Shown here in pieces: positions 34,020 through 46,265 of a stretch of DNA of 64,000 bases; positions within the stretch are counted from its first letter, which is position 1; every line of letters starts with the position of its first letter. Below the pieces are notes generated by a model. It was not told the origin of the DNA, made no database searches, and worked only from the letters and a program-made list of their open reading frames with translations. The translations under genes and the position numbers were made by a program. The stretch is from NCBI GenBank assembly GCA_003255025.1, contig QANY01000280.1, positions 287,276 through 351,275 on the forward strand. The letters run 5' to 3'. The DNA is from Datisca glomerata (taxonomy: Eukaryota; Streptophyta; Magnoliopsida; Cucurbitales; Datiscaceae).

Positions 34020-34560
34020 CAATAAAATTATAACAAACTAATATTTTTAATAAGGTTCGGCTAATTTGTCAACGTGCACGTCTACATATATCTCACTATA
34101 GCAACATCATTACATACTCTTAAATGAGACAACCATCTAACTTCATGTCTCATCAGATCTAAATCTAAACTCAACACACATAAAATCATAAATCGTAATT
34201 CACGACGACATCGATCTCCTACACATGGTCTGCCTCCATTATATTTGACAACTATAACTTATTTAGACAAAAGTTATCATTACTTAAAAACTATAATCAA
34301 CATGTGTGAAGTTCTCTGACCAAGGTTCTCAATATCATGGGATATTACTTCTAGGATAAAGTCGTATCTCACATCTTAAGGCTGCTCTAATCTCTTATGG
34401 CAAAGCCTCGTCACCGTGGGATCATCCATTTGGAGTAGAGTCATATCTTACATCTATCGAAACAGAGCCGTCGAATAATTTTCATTACTATATATTTATA
34501 ACCTCTAAAAACCACATTTCCCTCACACCAGAATTAAGAAGCCCATTCAACACACAATAT
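34020..34560 (-). mobile_element. TRIM-family LTR, inverted copy
   Basis: Reverse-complement homology to the TRIM LTRs at 24,634-28,570: it has the complements of GGATAGAGT..CTCACATCTTAAG, AGGCTCTACC and TTATAACCTCTAAAAACCA. It is a lone LTR without an internal domain, likely a solo LTR. Confidence 0.6.
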
Positions 34561-36244
34561 CACATAATATCTTTCTTAAAACAACTTCATAGATAGAAAG
34601 CTTAACTTGTTCTTTAAAAAATTTGAGACACCAAAGTTAAACAATTATTTTTTGCCACAAGTATGACCTATTTACTGTATCTTTAGCACTTTTTTTTAAA
34701 CTGTATCTTTAGCACTTTTCATGTAACGTTCTTTTTCTTTTTTACCTCTCTTAGCTTAGAAGTTCAATACTAAATTTGGTCACTTGCTTTTCCCCAAGTT
34801 TCTCACCTACTTTTCCAAAATCCAATAACTCTCTTTCTCTTGGACTGATCATTGCACGATCTTTTAGAGAAGAAAAATATCCATTATTTTTCATCCTATT
34901 ATAATTTATCAAATTGGGGAATTTTTCACGTACTAGTTTGCTAATGGTGATGTGGTTTATCACATATAAAAAGCAAAACATATTCCGACTTTTATTAAGT
35001 AACATTTAAAATCCTTTTTAAGCATTGTAAGGTCTTAATTTTTTTTTTGGTTCTCTGGGCCTGGATATTGTTCCATTCCAACGCATTTGGAAAAGGCTTA
35101 GTGCTCTAATGTTAAGCTTTTATCAATGTCAAAAATCACTATCTCTTGTTAAAGCATCACCTTAGGATATGATCCAAAATCTTTTGCCAAAGCTAATCTA
35201 ATATGCTTGCCTCAATAAGAAAAAATAGAAAGAATCTTATCAAATATGTAATATTTTTGGGTTGTATATGGTAAATGGAATATATGGTACACCTGAGAAA
35301 GAAGGATTGAGGAGCAAGAGAATTTTCGGTACTCTTGAAATACTTACAAATCTATTCTCTCTCTCATACTATATANNNNNNNNNNNNNNNNNNNNNNNNN
35401 NNNNNNNNNNNNNNNNNNNNNNNNNNNNNNNNNNNNNNNNNNNNNNNNNNNNNNNNNNNNNNNNNNNNNNNNNNNNNNNNNNNNNNNNNNNNNNNNNNNN
35501 NNNNNNNNNNNNNNTATATATATATATATATATATATATGAATATTGCCAGTTACATTTTTTTCTAGCCTTGATCTTTAACTACATTTTCCTTCTCAGGG
35601 TTAGCTTGCTACGTTTAAAAAAAAAACAAGAAGTATAGGTAGCCATATGTAAGCGATAGCGATGAGACTCGACATTTGCCTCAACCTCAACGTCTCGTGG
35701 ATGAACATGCAATTTATTCCCAACATTCAGGAAAGTTGATTTCATTTTCATCATTTATTTTATTGTTATTCTTTTTACATCTCTATTTGAGCGAGCTGGT
35801 TGTCTTTGTTTCCTGACAAATTCAAGATTGAGTTCTTTCCGATGAAAGTACGTAGACATAGATTATTTGTTTTGATTAAACCACGATCTTTAAACAATTT
35901 CAAGTGATATTTTTCTGTAATATTCATTCGTCCTATTCTTGAAAAAGGTAAATAAAATCAGTTCCCTTTAACTACTTGCATGTTTTTTTACTACATGAAA
36001 AGTTCAACATATATATTTGATATTATCCAAAAATATGGACAACATAATAAAAAAAATTAAAAAATTAAAAAGGAACACACTGGGGGTAGCTTCAAACCCT
36101 TTAAATTTCAGTGTACTATGTAGAATTTTATTCTTTTTGGTTGTCATGTGGTCCAAATTAAGTTTACGTAGAACTGCAACTTCAAAAGAGAACAAAATGC
36201 TCTTCATTTGAAAAGTTCAGCCCCAACCACATTCTACTGCCTTC
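34561..36244. other. Intergenic AT-rich stretch with assembly gap
   Basis: No gene supported. A gap of 139 N lies at 35,376-35,514. The translated frames across the gap are meaningless. Confidence 0.5.
35376..35514. other. Assembly gap in a (TA)n microsatellite
   Basis: 139 N preceded by ATATA and followed by a TA run to 35,539. The gap probably reflects failure to sequence through a long TA repeat. Confidence 0.95.
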
Positions 36245-36249
36245 TGCTT

Positions 36250-36789
36250 TGTCAAGATTAATGCCAAGAGTGTCAATGACCAGCCCACTCTGCAGCATAC
36301 TCTGAAGCGCACTGCTCAACTGGATGTTGCTAGCTCAGTCAGCAAGCCAAACTAGCCTACATCACTTGGGCAACACTGCCTATTCATCATACTTAGTCAG
36401 CTTAGTCAGCAATTCTGTTGGAGGAAATATTCCACAAGTCTCTTCTCTTTCACTCTAACATAATTGCTCTCCATGATCATCATCATCTCTTTAATTCTTT
36501 TATCTTTTTTTTTTTTATCAAAGTTACGTTACAAACTCAAAGTGGAATGGGGGAATATGTCTCGACCCACGACCTCTATGATACAAGTGTGAGAACTTAT
36601 CCAACTGCACCAACTCAACTTATCTATTTAATTCTTTCCTTGGCTACTAGATTTTTCTAAGCTCACTATAAAGGTGCATGATGTAGAGAATTGCACATCA
36701 ATATAAAGTATTCTTCAATAATTTCTTATAGCTCAACTCTTTAGCTTATTTTTTATTAAGTACAAAATACAAAGTCCAAAAACTCAATT
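36250..36789 (+). repeat. 5' LTR of the copia element (contains a SINE)
   Basis: Starts TGTCAAGATTAATGCC and matches the 3' LTR throughout, except for the 126-bp SINE plus its 11-bp target duplication. The end is placed just before the primer site. Confidence 0.85.
36501..36626 (-). mobile_element. tRNA-derived SINE
   Basis: On the - strand the head has an A-box-like GGTGCAGTTGG (complement of 36,601-36,611) and a B-box-like GGGTCGAGAC (complement of 36,559-36,568), the two internal RNA polymerase III promoter boxes of a tRNA. A short tRNA-unrelated body follows and an A-rich tail (36,506-36,517). An 11-bp target duplication TTTAATTCTTT flanks it (36,490-36,500 and 36,627-36,637). The 3' LTR of the host element lacks the insertion, which proves it arrived after the copia element. 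Confidence 0.85.
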
Positions 36790-36801
36790 CGGTATCAAAG
36801 C
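36790..36801 (+). promoter_or_regulatory. Copia primer binding site (mutated)
   Basis: CGGTATCAAAGC, two changes from TGGTATCAGAGC, immediately after the 5' LTR. Confidence 0.85.
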
Positions 36802-36829
36802 CATCAAAGCTTGAGTAGCAAAAACAAAA

Positions 36830-37660
36830 TGGCAACTTCTGAAAACTCCTATCAGAACTCAGAATCGATAGCCAAAACACCAATTGAGCTAAACCTTTTT
36901 ATCAATACCCTAAGATCTACTCTCTATCAAATTAGACAGAGACAATCATATACTCTGGAAATCTCATAATTGTGCCAGCCATTATTGGTCATGGCTTGAG
37001 TGACTACATTCTGAGTATACAATCCAAATCAACTAAATATCTTCAAGATGGAACACTAAACCCAGATTTCATGCATTGGTTAAGAAATGACCAACTTCTT
37101 TAAGCTGGTTGAGATCTACTATGAGTGACAAGAGTCCTAGGATCTGTGTTGCAATATGAAACTTCCCACAGTATATGGTGTGCGCTAGAACGAACCTACA
37201 CCAGCAGGTCAAAGGCAAAGTTGTTAAGTGTGAAGAACTCCCTCTACATTACCAGAAGAGAAGACAAGTGAATTGCAAACTACTTTGACATAATGAGGAC
37301 CATTGGAGACCATCTTCTTACTGTAGGAGATCCCATAAGTGAGAAAGACCTTATACTTAATATCTTAAATAGCCTACCTCCAGAGTACGATCCAATTGTT
37401 GTGATCATTACCTTTATACGTGATAATAATGTAGAAGAAGTTCAGTCTCTAATTTTGATCCATGAATCCAGACTAGAAAATCAAAACTTGGAAAAAGATG
37501 TAGCTCTCATGGCTTGTGCGAACTTGGCACAAAACACAAGTAGTTTTAATAACTATGCCAGGAAAAATAGCTCAAATCAGTTATGGAATAACCCTAGACC
37601 TTTAGCAATGGGTAAAATGAAACCTCAAGAGGAGGCATAACCAATGAGAGAGTCACATGC
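36830..37660 (+). pseudogene. Ty1/copia gag
   Basis: An initial ATGGCAACTTCTG lies at 36,829. The longest open piece, 37,293-37,640, encodes MRTIGDHLLTVGDPISEKDL, NILNSLPPEYDPIVV and NNVEEVQSLILIHESRLENQ, the conserved UBN2-type copia gag. Upstream, the N-terminal part is present but broken by stops. The zinc knuckle downstream (about 37,670-37,720) is decayed. Confidence 0.8.
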
Positions 37661-38403
37661 CAAGTACGCAGTAAACATGTCCATATAGCAACTCACTATT
37701 GGTTTAGATTTGACAAAACCTACCAACCAACTCCTCAAGCTCATTTTAATTATGGACAAAGTTCTATCACAAGTATAATATCCCAATTCAATCTTAATTT
37801 CAATGTTGGTTTTAACTTTTTAACTTCCCTATTAAATTTAGAAGTTGGTTCAAATACTTCTTGGTGTGCTGACAATGGAGTCACACACCAAGTAACTTCA
37901 TGCTTGAGTAATATGAGTTTACACAGTGAATATCAGGGACCATACAAGCTCATAGTTGGTAATGGTAAGTAGCTTCAAGTTACACATGTTGGTAAAATTT
38001 CTATCACTTCTTCCTTTTACTTATTGAATTTGAAATCTACGTTCAGAGTGCTTGAGATCTCTATAAAATTGCTGAATGTGTCTAATCTTACTGTTAATAA
38101 CCTTATTTTTGTGAATTCTACTCACAATATTGTTTTATGAATGACCTACTCACAATATTGTTTTTGTGTACATTCATCATCATGTTGTTGTTATAACATG
38201 CAATATTTATCTGTTTAATGATTGTTTATCTCCTTTTGTTAGTCTAAATTCCAAAATAGCTTATTATACTTCTCCTTTTCCCTTGAAGTCTTACAAAACT
38301 AATGAGAATATACTAAGTTTAGTAACAAAATGCAAAAAAAATTCTGTTAAGTCTGTTCAAAATGCCTTACTTACTAGTTTCATTACCACTCATTAGAATG
38401 CTG

Positions 38404-39060
38404 CATTGTGGCATCATAAACTTGGTCATCCATCTATACTTATCACAAAACAAACTGTTAGGCATGTTAAACAATAATTGCACATTGGGCCACTCACAAT
38501 TTGTCATGCCTGTCAATTTAGTAAAAGTCATAGGTTAAATCACCCACCCTCTCATACTGTCACCTCACAACCCCTAGAACTGGTCAACAATGATATTTGG
38601 GGACCATCACCAATTACATCCAGTGGGTTTATTTATCCATTTCATAGATGACCACACTATGTTCACCTAGACTTACCCTTTAAAACTCAAATCTGAAGCC
38701 TTTTCAACCTTCTTTTTCTTTAAGGCCCTAGTTGAAAAATAATTTGGGTTGCCTATAAAATGCTTGCAGTCTAACTGATGGGTGAGTATAGGTCTTTTTC
38801 TCAGTATCTCCTTGCCAATGGCATCAGGTTCAGGCATCCCTGCCCCCACACCCATCACCAACATGGTAAAGATGAAACAAAGCACATACATATTGTTGAA
38901 CTTGGCCTCACACTTCTAACCCATACATCCATGCCCATAAGATATTGGTGGTATGCTTTCCTAACAGCCGCTTACCTTATAAACATATTTCCAACTCCCG
39001 TGCTTCAAAATCTCTCACCTTATCAGAAACTTCACCAACACAAACCTTAATACATCTTTC
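38404..39060 (+). pseudogene. Ty1/copia GAG-pre-integrase and integrase remnants
   Basis: LWHHKLGHPS at 38,406 begins the pre-integrase zinc-binding segment, CHACQFSKSHRL follows, and DIWGPSP at about 38,590 opens the integrase core. The core is deleted internally. Sequence resumes with HHQHGKDETKHIHIVELGLT and MPIRYWWYAFLTAAYLIN (38,857-38,990), the C-terminal end of the integrase core. Integrase would insert the element's DNA into the genome; the loss of catalytic acidic residues in the deleted part shows that this one cannot. Confidence 0.8.
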
Positions 39061-39679
39061 ATAAATCATTTGGTTATGCTTCTTTTCCCTACCTAAGGCC
39101 TTATAATAACTATAAGTTACCTTTTAGGTCCACCATATGTGTCTTTTTAGGTTATTCACCAATGTATAAAGGTTACCTTTGCCTACACCTATCAGGGTAA
39201 TTTTTTAACTACCATTAATGTGACATATGATGAATGTACTTTTCTTTTTCAAGTAGGTTTTCCCACCTCTGTGCCTGTTATTTCTAATACTGCTCACCTT
39301 ATATCTTCTTGATCTATACCCTTTTTTTCCTTTTGTAGGTCACAGGGCAGCTCCTCTCTCTCAGACAAGCCAAACATCAAATGACTCTATCTCACATGTT
39401 TCTCCTTTAGGTAACAAGCTTCCTTCTCCAAGTGCTTTCCCTTTGCCTAATGGCCTTGATCCTACTGCAGCTCTTCCAGCTATACCTACCTCACCCTTAA
39501 TCACCCCACCTATCTATCAAAACACACATTCTATGGTTACAAGCTCTAAGGCTGGTATCTACAAACCAAAAGCATATGCAACAACCCTTCCCTACACTTC
39601 TGCTACAAAAGCTCATACTGTCAAACAAGCCTTAGTAGATCCATTATGGACACACAAAACATTTTCAACCCATACATAA

Positions 39680-40930
39680 ACATCATTACGAATAAATATG
39701 TTTTTAGGTTGAAGTATAATGCTGATGGTTCCATTCAAATGCACAATGTAAAATTTGTTACTAAAGGGTTTCACTAGGCTACGTGTTTAGATTTTACTAA
39801 ACATTTAGCCTAGTGATCAAGCTTGTTATTGTCAGATGTATGTTGACCATTGCTATCACCAACAACTGACAAGATATAGAAACTATGTATATGTCTCTGC
39901 CAGAAGGTTTCACTGATATGTCTTTTCCTCATCATATTTGTATACTTCATAAAGCACTATATGCGGTTAAGCAAGCCCCTAGAGCTTGATATGACAAACT
40001 GAAAAGAACATTGTTGCGCAAAGGTTTAAGGTTGCAAGATCAGATAATTCTCTTTTCATTCTACATAAAGGCCTTAAAATTGTGTATCTTCTTGTATATG
40101 TGGATGGCATATTGATTACTGGCGATGATTCCACATAGATATCCACTCTCATCTCTAAAATAAACTCTACCTTCTCATCAAAGGATCTTGGCAATCTTCA
40201 CTATTTCCTTGGTATTGAAGTAACTCATACCGTTACTGTCCTCCATTTGTCCCAAACAATGTATATATCTAAGTTGTTGCATAGTTTCACATGACAAATG
40301 CTAAATCATGTCCCACATCTGCTACTTACTCTACTAAACTCAGTAAAGAAGGGTGAGTCCTTATCTGATGTTACTCAGTTCATAAGTTTGATTGGAGCTC
40401 TAAAATACCTAAGCCTAACCAAACCTGACATTTGCCTTTATTGTCGATAAATTACCTCAATATTTGCACTGTCTCACTACCATTCATTGGCAAGCATGTA
40501 AGAGATTTCATAGGTATCTCAAGGGAACAACTCATGAAGGTTTTCTACTTCAACTAACTCCCTCTCTATCTTTGAAATCCTTCTTTCATGGTCTTAAGAA
40601 AAGCAACATGTTGCTAAAAGTTACACTAAAAGTGAGTATAGGGCATTGGCTCACACTGCCTCTTAACTGTCTTGGATTCAGTCTCTCATGACATAAATGT
40701 CTTTAATTTCCACTTCATTTCATGTAATTTGGTGTGATAATGAAGGAGCTGTCTCCATTACTTCCAATCCATTCTCCCATGCACGAACAAAACATATTGA
40801 AATAGATATTCACTTTGTTAGAGACAAAGTGTTAGCCAACTAGCTCCATGTCATGTACATTCCAACAAGTGAACAAGTAGCACACATCTTCATAAAATCT
40901 CTCTCTGGTTCAGCCTTTCACTATCTAAAG
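39680..40930 (+). pseudogene. Ty1/copia reverse transcriptase and RNase H remnants
   Basis: Fragments in order: a variant QLDV.NAFL region near 39,840; MSLPEGFTD-like sequence near 39,890; the polymerase core YVDGILITGDDST at about 40,098 (normally YVDD); DLGNLHYFLGIEV near 40,185; THWQACKRFHRYLKGTTHEG at about 40,482; and the RNase H tail with [20 protein letters not shown] (about 40,765) and TSEQVAHIFIKSLSG (about 40,862). At least five frame breaks are needed to connect them. The YVDD to YVDG change alone would inactivate the polymerase. Confidence 0.85.
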
Positions 40931-40965
40931 GTCAAGCTTAATGTGATACCACCACCCTTTATCTT

Positions 40966-40974
40966 AAGGAGGGA
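40966..40974 (+). promoter_or_regulatory. Polypurine tract
   Basis: AAGGAGGGA immediately before the 3' LTR, the plus-strand primer site. Confidence 0.8.
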
Positions 40975-41395
40975 TGTCCAAAGTAATGCCAAGAGTGTCA
41001 AGGACCAACCCACTCTAGAGCCCACTCTGAAGCCCACTCTGAAGCCCACCGCTCAATTGGATGTTGCTAGCTCAATCAGTAAGCCAAGCTAGTCTACATC
41101 ACATGGGCAACACTACTTACTAACATTTCCAATTCATCATGCTTAGTCAGCAACTCTGTTAGAGGAAATATTCCTCATGAGTCTCTTCTCTTTCACTATA
41201 ACAGAATTGCTCTTCGTGATTGTCATCATCACTATAATTCTTTACTTAGCTACTAGATTTTTCTAAGCTCGCTATAATGAAGCATGATGAAAAAAAATGC
41301 ACATCACTAGAAAGTATTCTTTAGTCATTTCTTATACCTAAACTATTTAGCTTATTTTTCATCAAGTACAGAATACAGAGTCTAAAAATGTAATT
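40975..41395 (+). repeat. 3' LTR of the copia element
   Basis: Starts TGTCCAAAGTAATGCC and contains a small tandem CTGAAGCCCACT duplication near 41,023-41,046. It lacks the SINE. It is followed by the TGCTT target duplication. Confidence 0.85.
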
Positions 41396-41400
41396 TGCTT

Positions 41401-43119
41401 GTTCTTTCTTTTATTGATGTTTTATGCATCCGCCCCACCCCAATAATGTCCACATGCTTATGACTCTGAACGTATTGATCACATTACAAGCATGTGTTGT
41501 TGTATCTTGATGTTATTATTTTCTCTATATATGTACTAGTTTGAAGTGTTAGTTTGGATGGTCCTTATAGTTCGAGGAAACTTCGATACCTATACTAAAC
41601 CCAGTTATATATAATTGGGTAGATTGTAATATTAAGTTTCTTTGTGGATAAATGTGAAAGTTAAAAAGAAGTCCTTGTCAAGAGACTTTGTCGGAAATGT
41701 ATAAAACGTTTTCAACCCATATATAAGCCTTTTGTCGAAACCAAGTAGTAAACTTAATTAAAAATAGTTTTGGTGGAACACAACATACACGCGAGCGTCA
41801 CGTGGTGCTTTATTGACGCACTTCGCACTTGGCACTAGACACTTTCAATGAAATCAGACGGTTCTAATTTTTTTTCATACAAGTGAGACGCGTAGGATTA
41901 TTGTCCATCCAATTGTAGATAGTTTAAGCTTGAAGAGTTACAACTCTACTAAAATAAACTAATTTACAAAAGTTACAATTCTTGAAAATAAAATGTTTTA
42001 TTGTCTATATACAGTAATCCAAACTGCCAAAGACCACACTTCACTTTTCTTCCCTCCAGGATGCTTTAACTATTTAAATTACAAAAATTTATAGATTCGC
42101 TGTTGTATATTTAGGGTTTGTTGTATCCTATAGGTGTTTTGTTTAACACCCTTCAGCAAATTATTAGTGGGGGGAAAATATCACCTTAAAGATAAATAAT
42201 ATGGAATAACAATCAATATCGACAATTGCCTAAATAACTCAGTACGTCCAAAATCATAGTCACGCTTTTATCCGTTAGAAAAAAGGCTTAATCTGTTCGA
42301 ATCTAAATAATGTCCTTTTTCAATATGCCGTTCCGTGAGAAAGAAAACCAAGTGGGCTGCATTGGTGGTGAAGATGAGAGATATGGCTGCCCTCATAGCT
42401 CTCGGTGGGGAAGGGATCAAACTACAAAGTTGTCTACGATAAGAGAGATTAACATATTTGTCAATTATAGCCGCGCGAGTTGTCTTAATGAATGGTGTTC
42501 TATACGCGTCAAAGCCACAATTGTTTGATCTGCATAATACTATTTCTTCAACAAACTCTGTAATCCATGACTGTCGTTAGCATTTTTCTTTCCTTCTGAA
42601 GATTGTATTGTCATTTGAGAAAAGTCGAACTACGACCTAACAATGACCAGGATACTCCCAACCTTTTAGTGTCTAAGCTTTGGCTCATAGTTTGAAAAAA
42701 GACAACCAATCAAGGCAAAAGGTTGTAACCATTTATTAGATTGGTTATATATAGTAAACACATTTCAGCGCCAAACTGGATAGCGAAAATAAAAAAGTCG
42801 CCGATCACCATCTACGACATCTGGTGTTATCTCTAGTTTCTGGTTGGCTGTAAGCATTTCGTGCAATCAACAATTCATTATTTTTTATAAAGTTATGTAT
42901 TCTATGAGGATTATCGATAGAGTGTAAACACAATCTCATAATATGTACGTGAGGACGTGACAAAATTTGTTGATGACCCATCTCGTCCCTAAATTTCATT
43001 ACAACAATCAAAGTAACTTAAATTTCATTACCTCATTCTTGCTTTAAGAGTCCCTTGTATTCTACTTTTAAAGGTCTACACGGCTCTCCAAATTGTGACG
43101 CTTGGCTTTGAGTTTAGTA
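41401..43119. other. Intergenic region, no gene recognised
   Basis: No open frame over 75 codons and no repeat boundary that I can define. Some GC-richer segments (42,310-42,520) may be relics of something, but I see no motif. Confidence 0.4.
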
Positions 43120-43640
43120 CTTGGAAGGGTTTTTTCAGAACCATATCCCTAGGATTTCGAATTTGCAGAAATATATCGCTAGACTAATTTGCGCACTCTC
43201 TAATCCCTGTCTCACTTTCTCTTCACTCTCTCTCTTCTTTTTCCCTAATTGTCATTCTTACTCATTGGTCCACACTCTCTCTCTTCATCTTCCATCTTCA
43301 CCTCTCTCTCATTTTTTCAGACATTCATTTTCTCATAAACCCATTTTCGTTTTTTATTTCTTCATGTTTCATTTGTCTCATGATTTTACATCTTTTTCAT
43401 TTTCTAAAAAATTAAGGTTGAGAGCTAAAATTGTAATTTTGGTGGAAAATAGGAGATAATATTGGCCGAAATTTGATGGGTTTGGTTAATTTTCACTTTT
43501 TCTCAGATTTGAGAGAGAGGAACCGTAGAGAGATAATGAATTTTGTTAATTTTAATGGATTTTATTAATTTTGTAGGTTTTGTTAATTTTGATTATGTTA
43601 ATTTTGGTGGATTTTGCTAATTTTGTGTACGAATCTACAC
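43120..43640. other. CT-rich leader-like block and TTTTGTTAATTT repeats
   Basis: A CT-rich segment (43,190-43,330) is followed by short degenerate repeats of TTTTGTTAATTTTG-type (43,540-43,700) that lead directly into the palindromic minisatellite. It may be part of the same repeat element. The 112-codon frame at 43,121-43,459 is compositionally driven. Confidence 0.4.
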
Positions 43641-44565
43641 GATGGGTATACATGCATTGTGAAGCCAAAATTAATTTTGGTGGATTTTGCTAATTTTTGT
43701 GTACGAATCTACACTAACATCGTGTAGCCATCTTGTAGACTACAAGATGGGTACATGAGCATTGTGTAGCCATCATGTAGGCTACACGATGCCTGCACGA
43801 TGGCCGTGTACCCATTGTGTAGTCTAAATGACACTCGCATAACCATCATGTAATCTATAGGATGACTACATGATGCGTGTGTACCGATCGTGTAGGCATC
43901 GTGTAGCCTACACGATGAATACGTGGGCATGGTGCAGCCTACACGATGCTTACATGATAGCTTCACCGGTATCGTGTAACCATCCTGTAGACTACACAAT
44001 CGCTGCACGAGCATCGTGTAGCCTACACGATGGCTACAATGGCATCGTGTAGTGTATAGAATCGTCGTGTATACTTCATGTACACTATACATATAATATA
44101 TTTAATTTTGTATATTTATTTAAATATAAATAAATATGGAGGTTGAGTGCTGAAGAAGAAGAAATTAACATTTGATTTGATGTTGTGTAAAAAATATTGG
44201 GAGGAAAGAATGAAGAAAACGTAGTGGGTAATGGGTATACAATGGCTACACGATCGTAGTGTAGTCATCGTGTAGTGTACGCGATGTCTACTTGATCGTC
44301 GTATAAGCATCGTATAATGCACACGATGTCTACACGATCATGTGTATGCATCGTGTACACTACACATGAAATATATTTAATTTTATATTTTTCTTTAAAT
44401 ATTAATAAATATGGATGTTTAGTGCTGAATAAAAATGATTTGACATTTGATTTGATATTGTGTAAGAAAAGTGTTGAGGGGAAAGAATGAAGAAAAAGTA
44501 GTGGGCAATGGGTACACGATGATTACACGATCGTAGTGTAGTCATTGGTAGTGTACACGATCGAA
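43640..44565. repeat. Palindromic CTACACGATG minisatellite with AT-rich spacer modules
   Basis: From 43,640 to 44,070 the motif CTACACGATG and its reverse complement CATCGTGTAG alternate many times with a period near 45 bp. Two direct AT-rich modules follow (about 44,090-44,240 and 44,360-44,520) sharing ATAATATATTTAATTTT, GACATTTGATTTGAT and GTAGTGGG(T/C)AATGGGTA, each flanked by more of the motif. The repeat keeps a 127-codon frame open on the - strand and a 60-codon frame on +, purely because the period is a multiple of three. The same modules occur at 62,465-64,000. Confidence 0.85.
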
Positions 44566-44566
44566 G

Positions 44567-44835
44567 CTTTCTTCCTCCGTCTTTTGTATACCTTTCCTCT
44601 TCTTTTCCTTCAACGTTAAATAGTGAGCGGGAGCACTATTTAATTATTTCCAATAAGTACTATTTGTGTAAGTTGGATAATTAAGACAAAACAGTAAATC
44701 TGTATCAAGGTGTAAGATTAAAAACTTACACAAATAATATTTATTGGCAACGATTAAGTAGTGCTCTGCTCACTATTTAACGTTGAAGAAAAAAAAGAAG
44801 AAAAGTTTATAGAATGGGGAGGAAGAAAACTTTAT
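44567..44835. mobile_element. Foldback MITE
   Basis: Inverted arms of about 110-120 bp (44,567-44,690 and 44,727-44,835) carry CTTCAACGTTAAATAGTGAG at left and its complement at right, with a ~36-bp loop. Ends pair as CTTTCTTCCTCC with GGAGGAAGAAAAC. No coding sequence. The superfamily is unclear. Confidence 0.75.
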
Positions 44836-45189
44836 TCTCAAAAACCAGTTTTGGTCTCAAATAGTTAAGAGTTGAAAATGAAATCTGAGGAACAAATGGG
44901 AGAGGGCTACCACTGGGAACCCATCACTTATCTGAACTATTCTAAGAGTAAAAATATTTTACATTTATACTTTTGACTAAAAATAGTAAAAAACATAAAT
45001 AATTGCCTAATTATTTGACAAGTAGTACAATTATTATAGAAATGACAAATTACAAAGATTTTTTGATAATTGTGATCTTGGATTCTTGTGTCTTCAGCAT
45101 TGTCTTGAAAAGAGTCATTGTGACTATTCTTGCTTTATTTCGGTGGAACCACTGTTGTCGTTGATTATTGGGTATCATTATAGTCGTTG
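44836..45189. other. Intergenic
   Basis: AT-rich, no gene seen; the EPRV begins at about 45,190. Confidence 0.4.
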
Positions 45190-46265
45190 TATTGGAGGAC
45201 TATTATGATATATTTCAATCTTAATTTTTATAGAAACATTCTCTTAAAAACCAAATCCATTAACATCAGCCCAATAAAAAATATAGAAGGAAGGATCCTT
45301 TATCATTCATTCTACATTCTCAAAATTATAACCATGGAGGAATCGAAAGCCCATCCTTTGAGTCTCAAAAATCTTTTAAATAAAAAATAATATAACTATT
45401 TTGACTGTATTGATACTTGACACACAATTTTCTTGCATCAGATAGTAGTTTTTAAATTTTGATAAGAATTTTAAAACTAATTTTCCAAAATGTTTATTAA
45501 GATAGTGGTCCATTCATGGTCCTGTCTTAGAACTTTTTCCAATTGATTTGCAATAGAGTTTTAATTTATTTTTAAAGGTTCATAAGCCCTCACCAAATTA
45601 GACTTTCTTTCCCAAATACTCTGTTTTGTCAATAAATATTAAATATCATGGATACTAAAATGGCAATACTCAATCGAGGGTGGAATTCTCACCAGACAAT
45701 ATTATGTGAAGTGGTGGGACAAATTCAATACCCAAAAAATAATCACGTCCATCAACCAAGATTTTGTAAAAGGTCATCCTAGCCTAAAATTAGCCAACTC
45801 TTCCAGGCTCTATTAAAAATTAATGAGCCCATTAACCTAAAAGATTCTCAATTTTATCTAATTACTTACCTATCGTAATTAGACTCGGATTGGTGTAATT
45901 CTCAATCCAAATCATCCAGTTCATCTAGAGAATCCGAACCCTCTTCAAAAGGTAATCCAAGGCCATAAAGCCAAAGACCAAATCAAACCAGGAGTTAATC
46001 CAAAAAATGCTTCTCCTTCTGGAAGACAATAACGATTTTAACTCTGAATCATCAGTTGAGTCAAATCACCAAATCAAACCAAAACTCCAAAAATGACAGC
46101 CATCTAAAACTTTTCCTCAGCAATTGATGGATAAAAAGAGTTTGAAAGGGCGTGTTTTACCACAATGGACCTATGACGCATTCCAAGATTCACAAGATCC
46201 ATTTGACAATATCGATTTAAGCGGCGATGAATAAATATAAAAAAATAAATATTTTCCCTTTGGCA
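45190..46265 (+). pseudogene. EPRV copy A: polyprotein 3' end
   Basis: The segment 45,190-45,390 (with FYRNILLKTKSINISPIKN, ILYHSFYILKIITMEE) is homologous to the sequence following RNase H in copy C (60,030-59,890, - strand). Downstream frames up to 46,265 are broken but continuous in composition. It precedes the viral leader at 46,266. A 3' end before a 5' end is normal for integrated pararetroviruses, whose circular genome integrates permuted or as concatemers. The function of the region after RNase H is not known to me. Confidence 0.55.

Larger units (their letters stand above)
36250..41395 (+). mobile_element. Full-length, inactive Ty1/copia retrotransposon
   Basis: Both LTRs, a primer site, gag-pol remnants in copia order (gag, integrase, reverse transcriptase, RNase H) and a polypurine tract are present, and TGCTT flanks both ends (36,245-36,249 and 41,396-41,400). 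The copia order is proven by integrase lying before reverse transcriptase. Frameshifts and stops occur in every domain, and the YVDD core reads YVDG. Apart from the SINE in the 5' LTR, the LTRs differ by many substitutions, so the insertion is old. Confidence 0.9.

Noticed and set aside
42310..42528. 72-codon frame in a GC-richer intergenic patch
   Set aside because: No recognisable motif, homologue or splice structure; too short to support.
43709..44092. 127-codon open frame with a repeated CSLHDGYTM-like peptide
   Set aside because: Produced by a minisatellite whose period is a multiple of three; the opposite strand is open too. No start context or domain.
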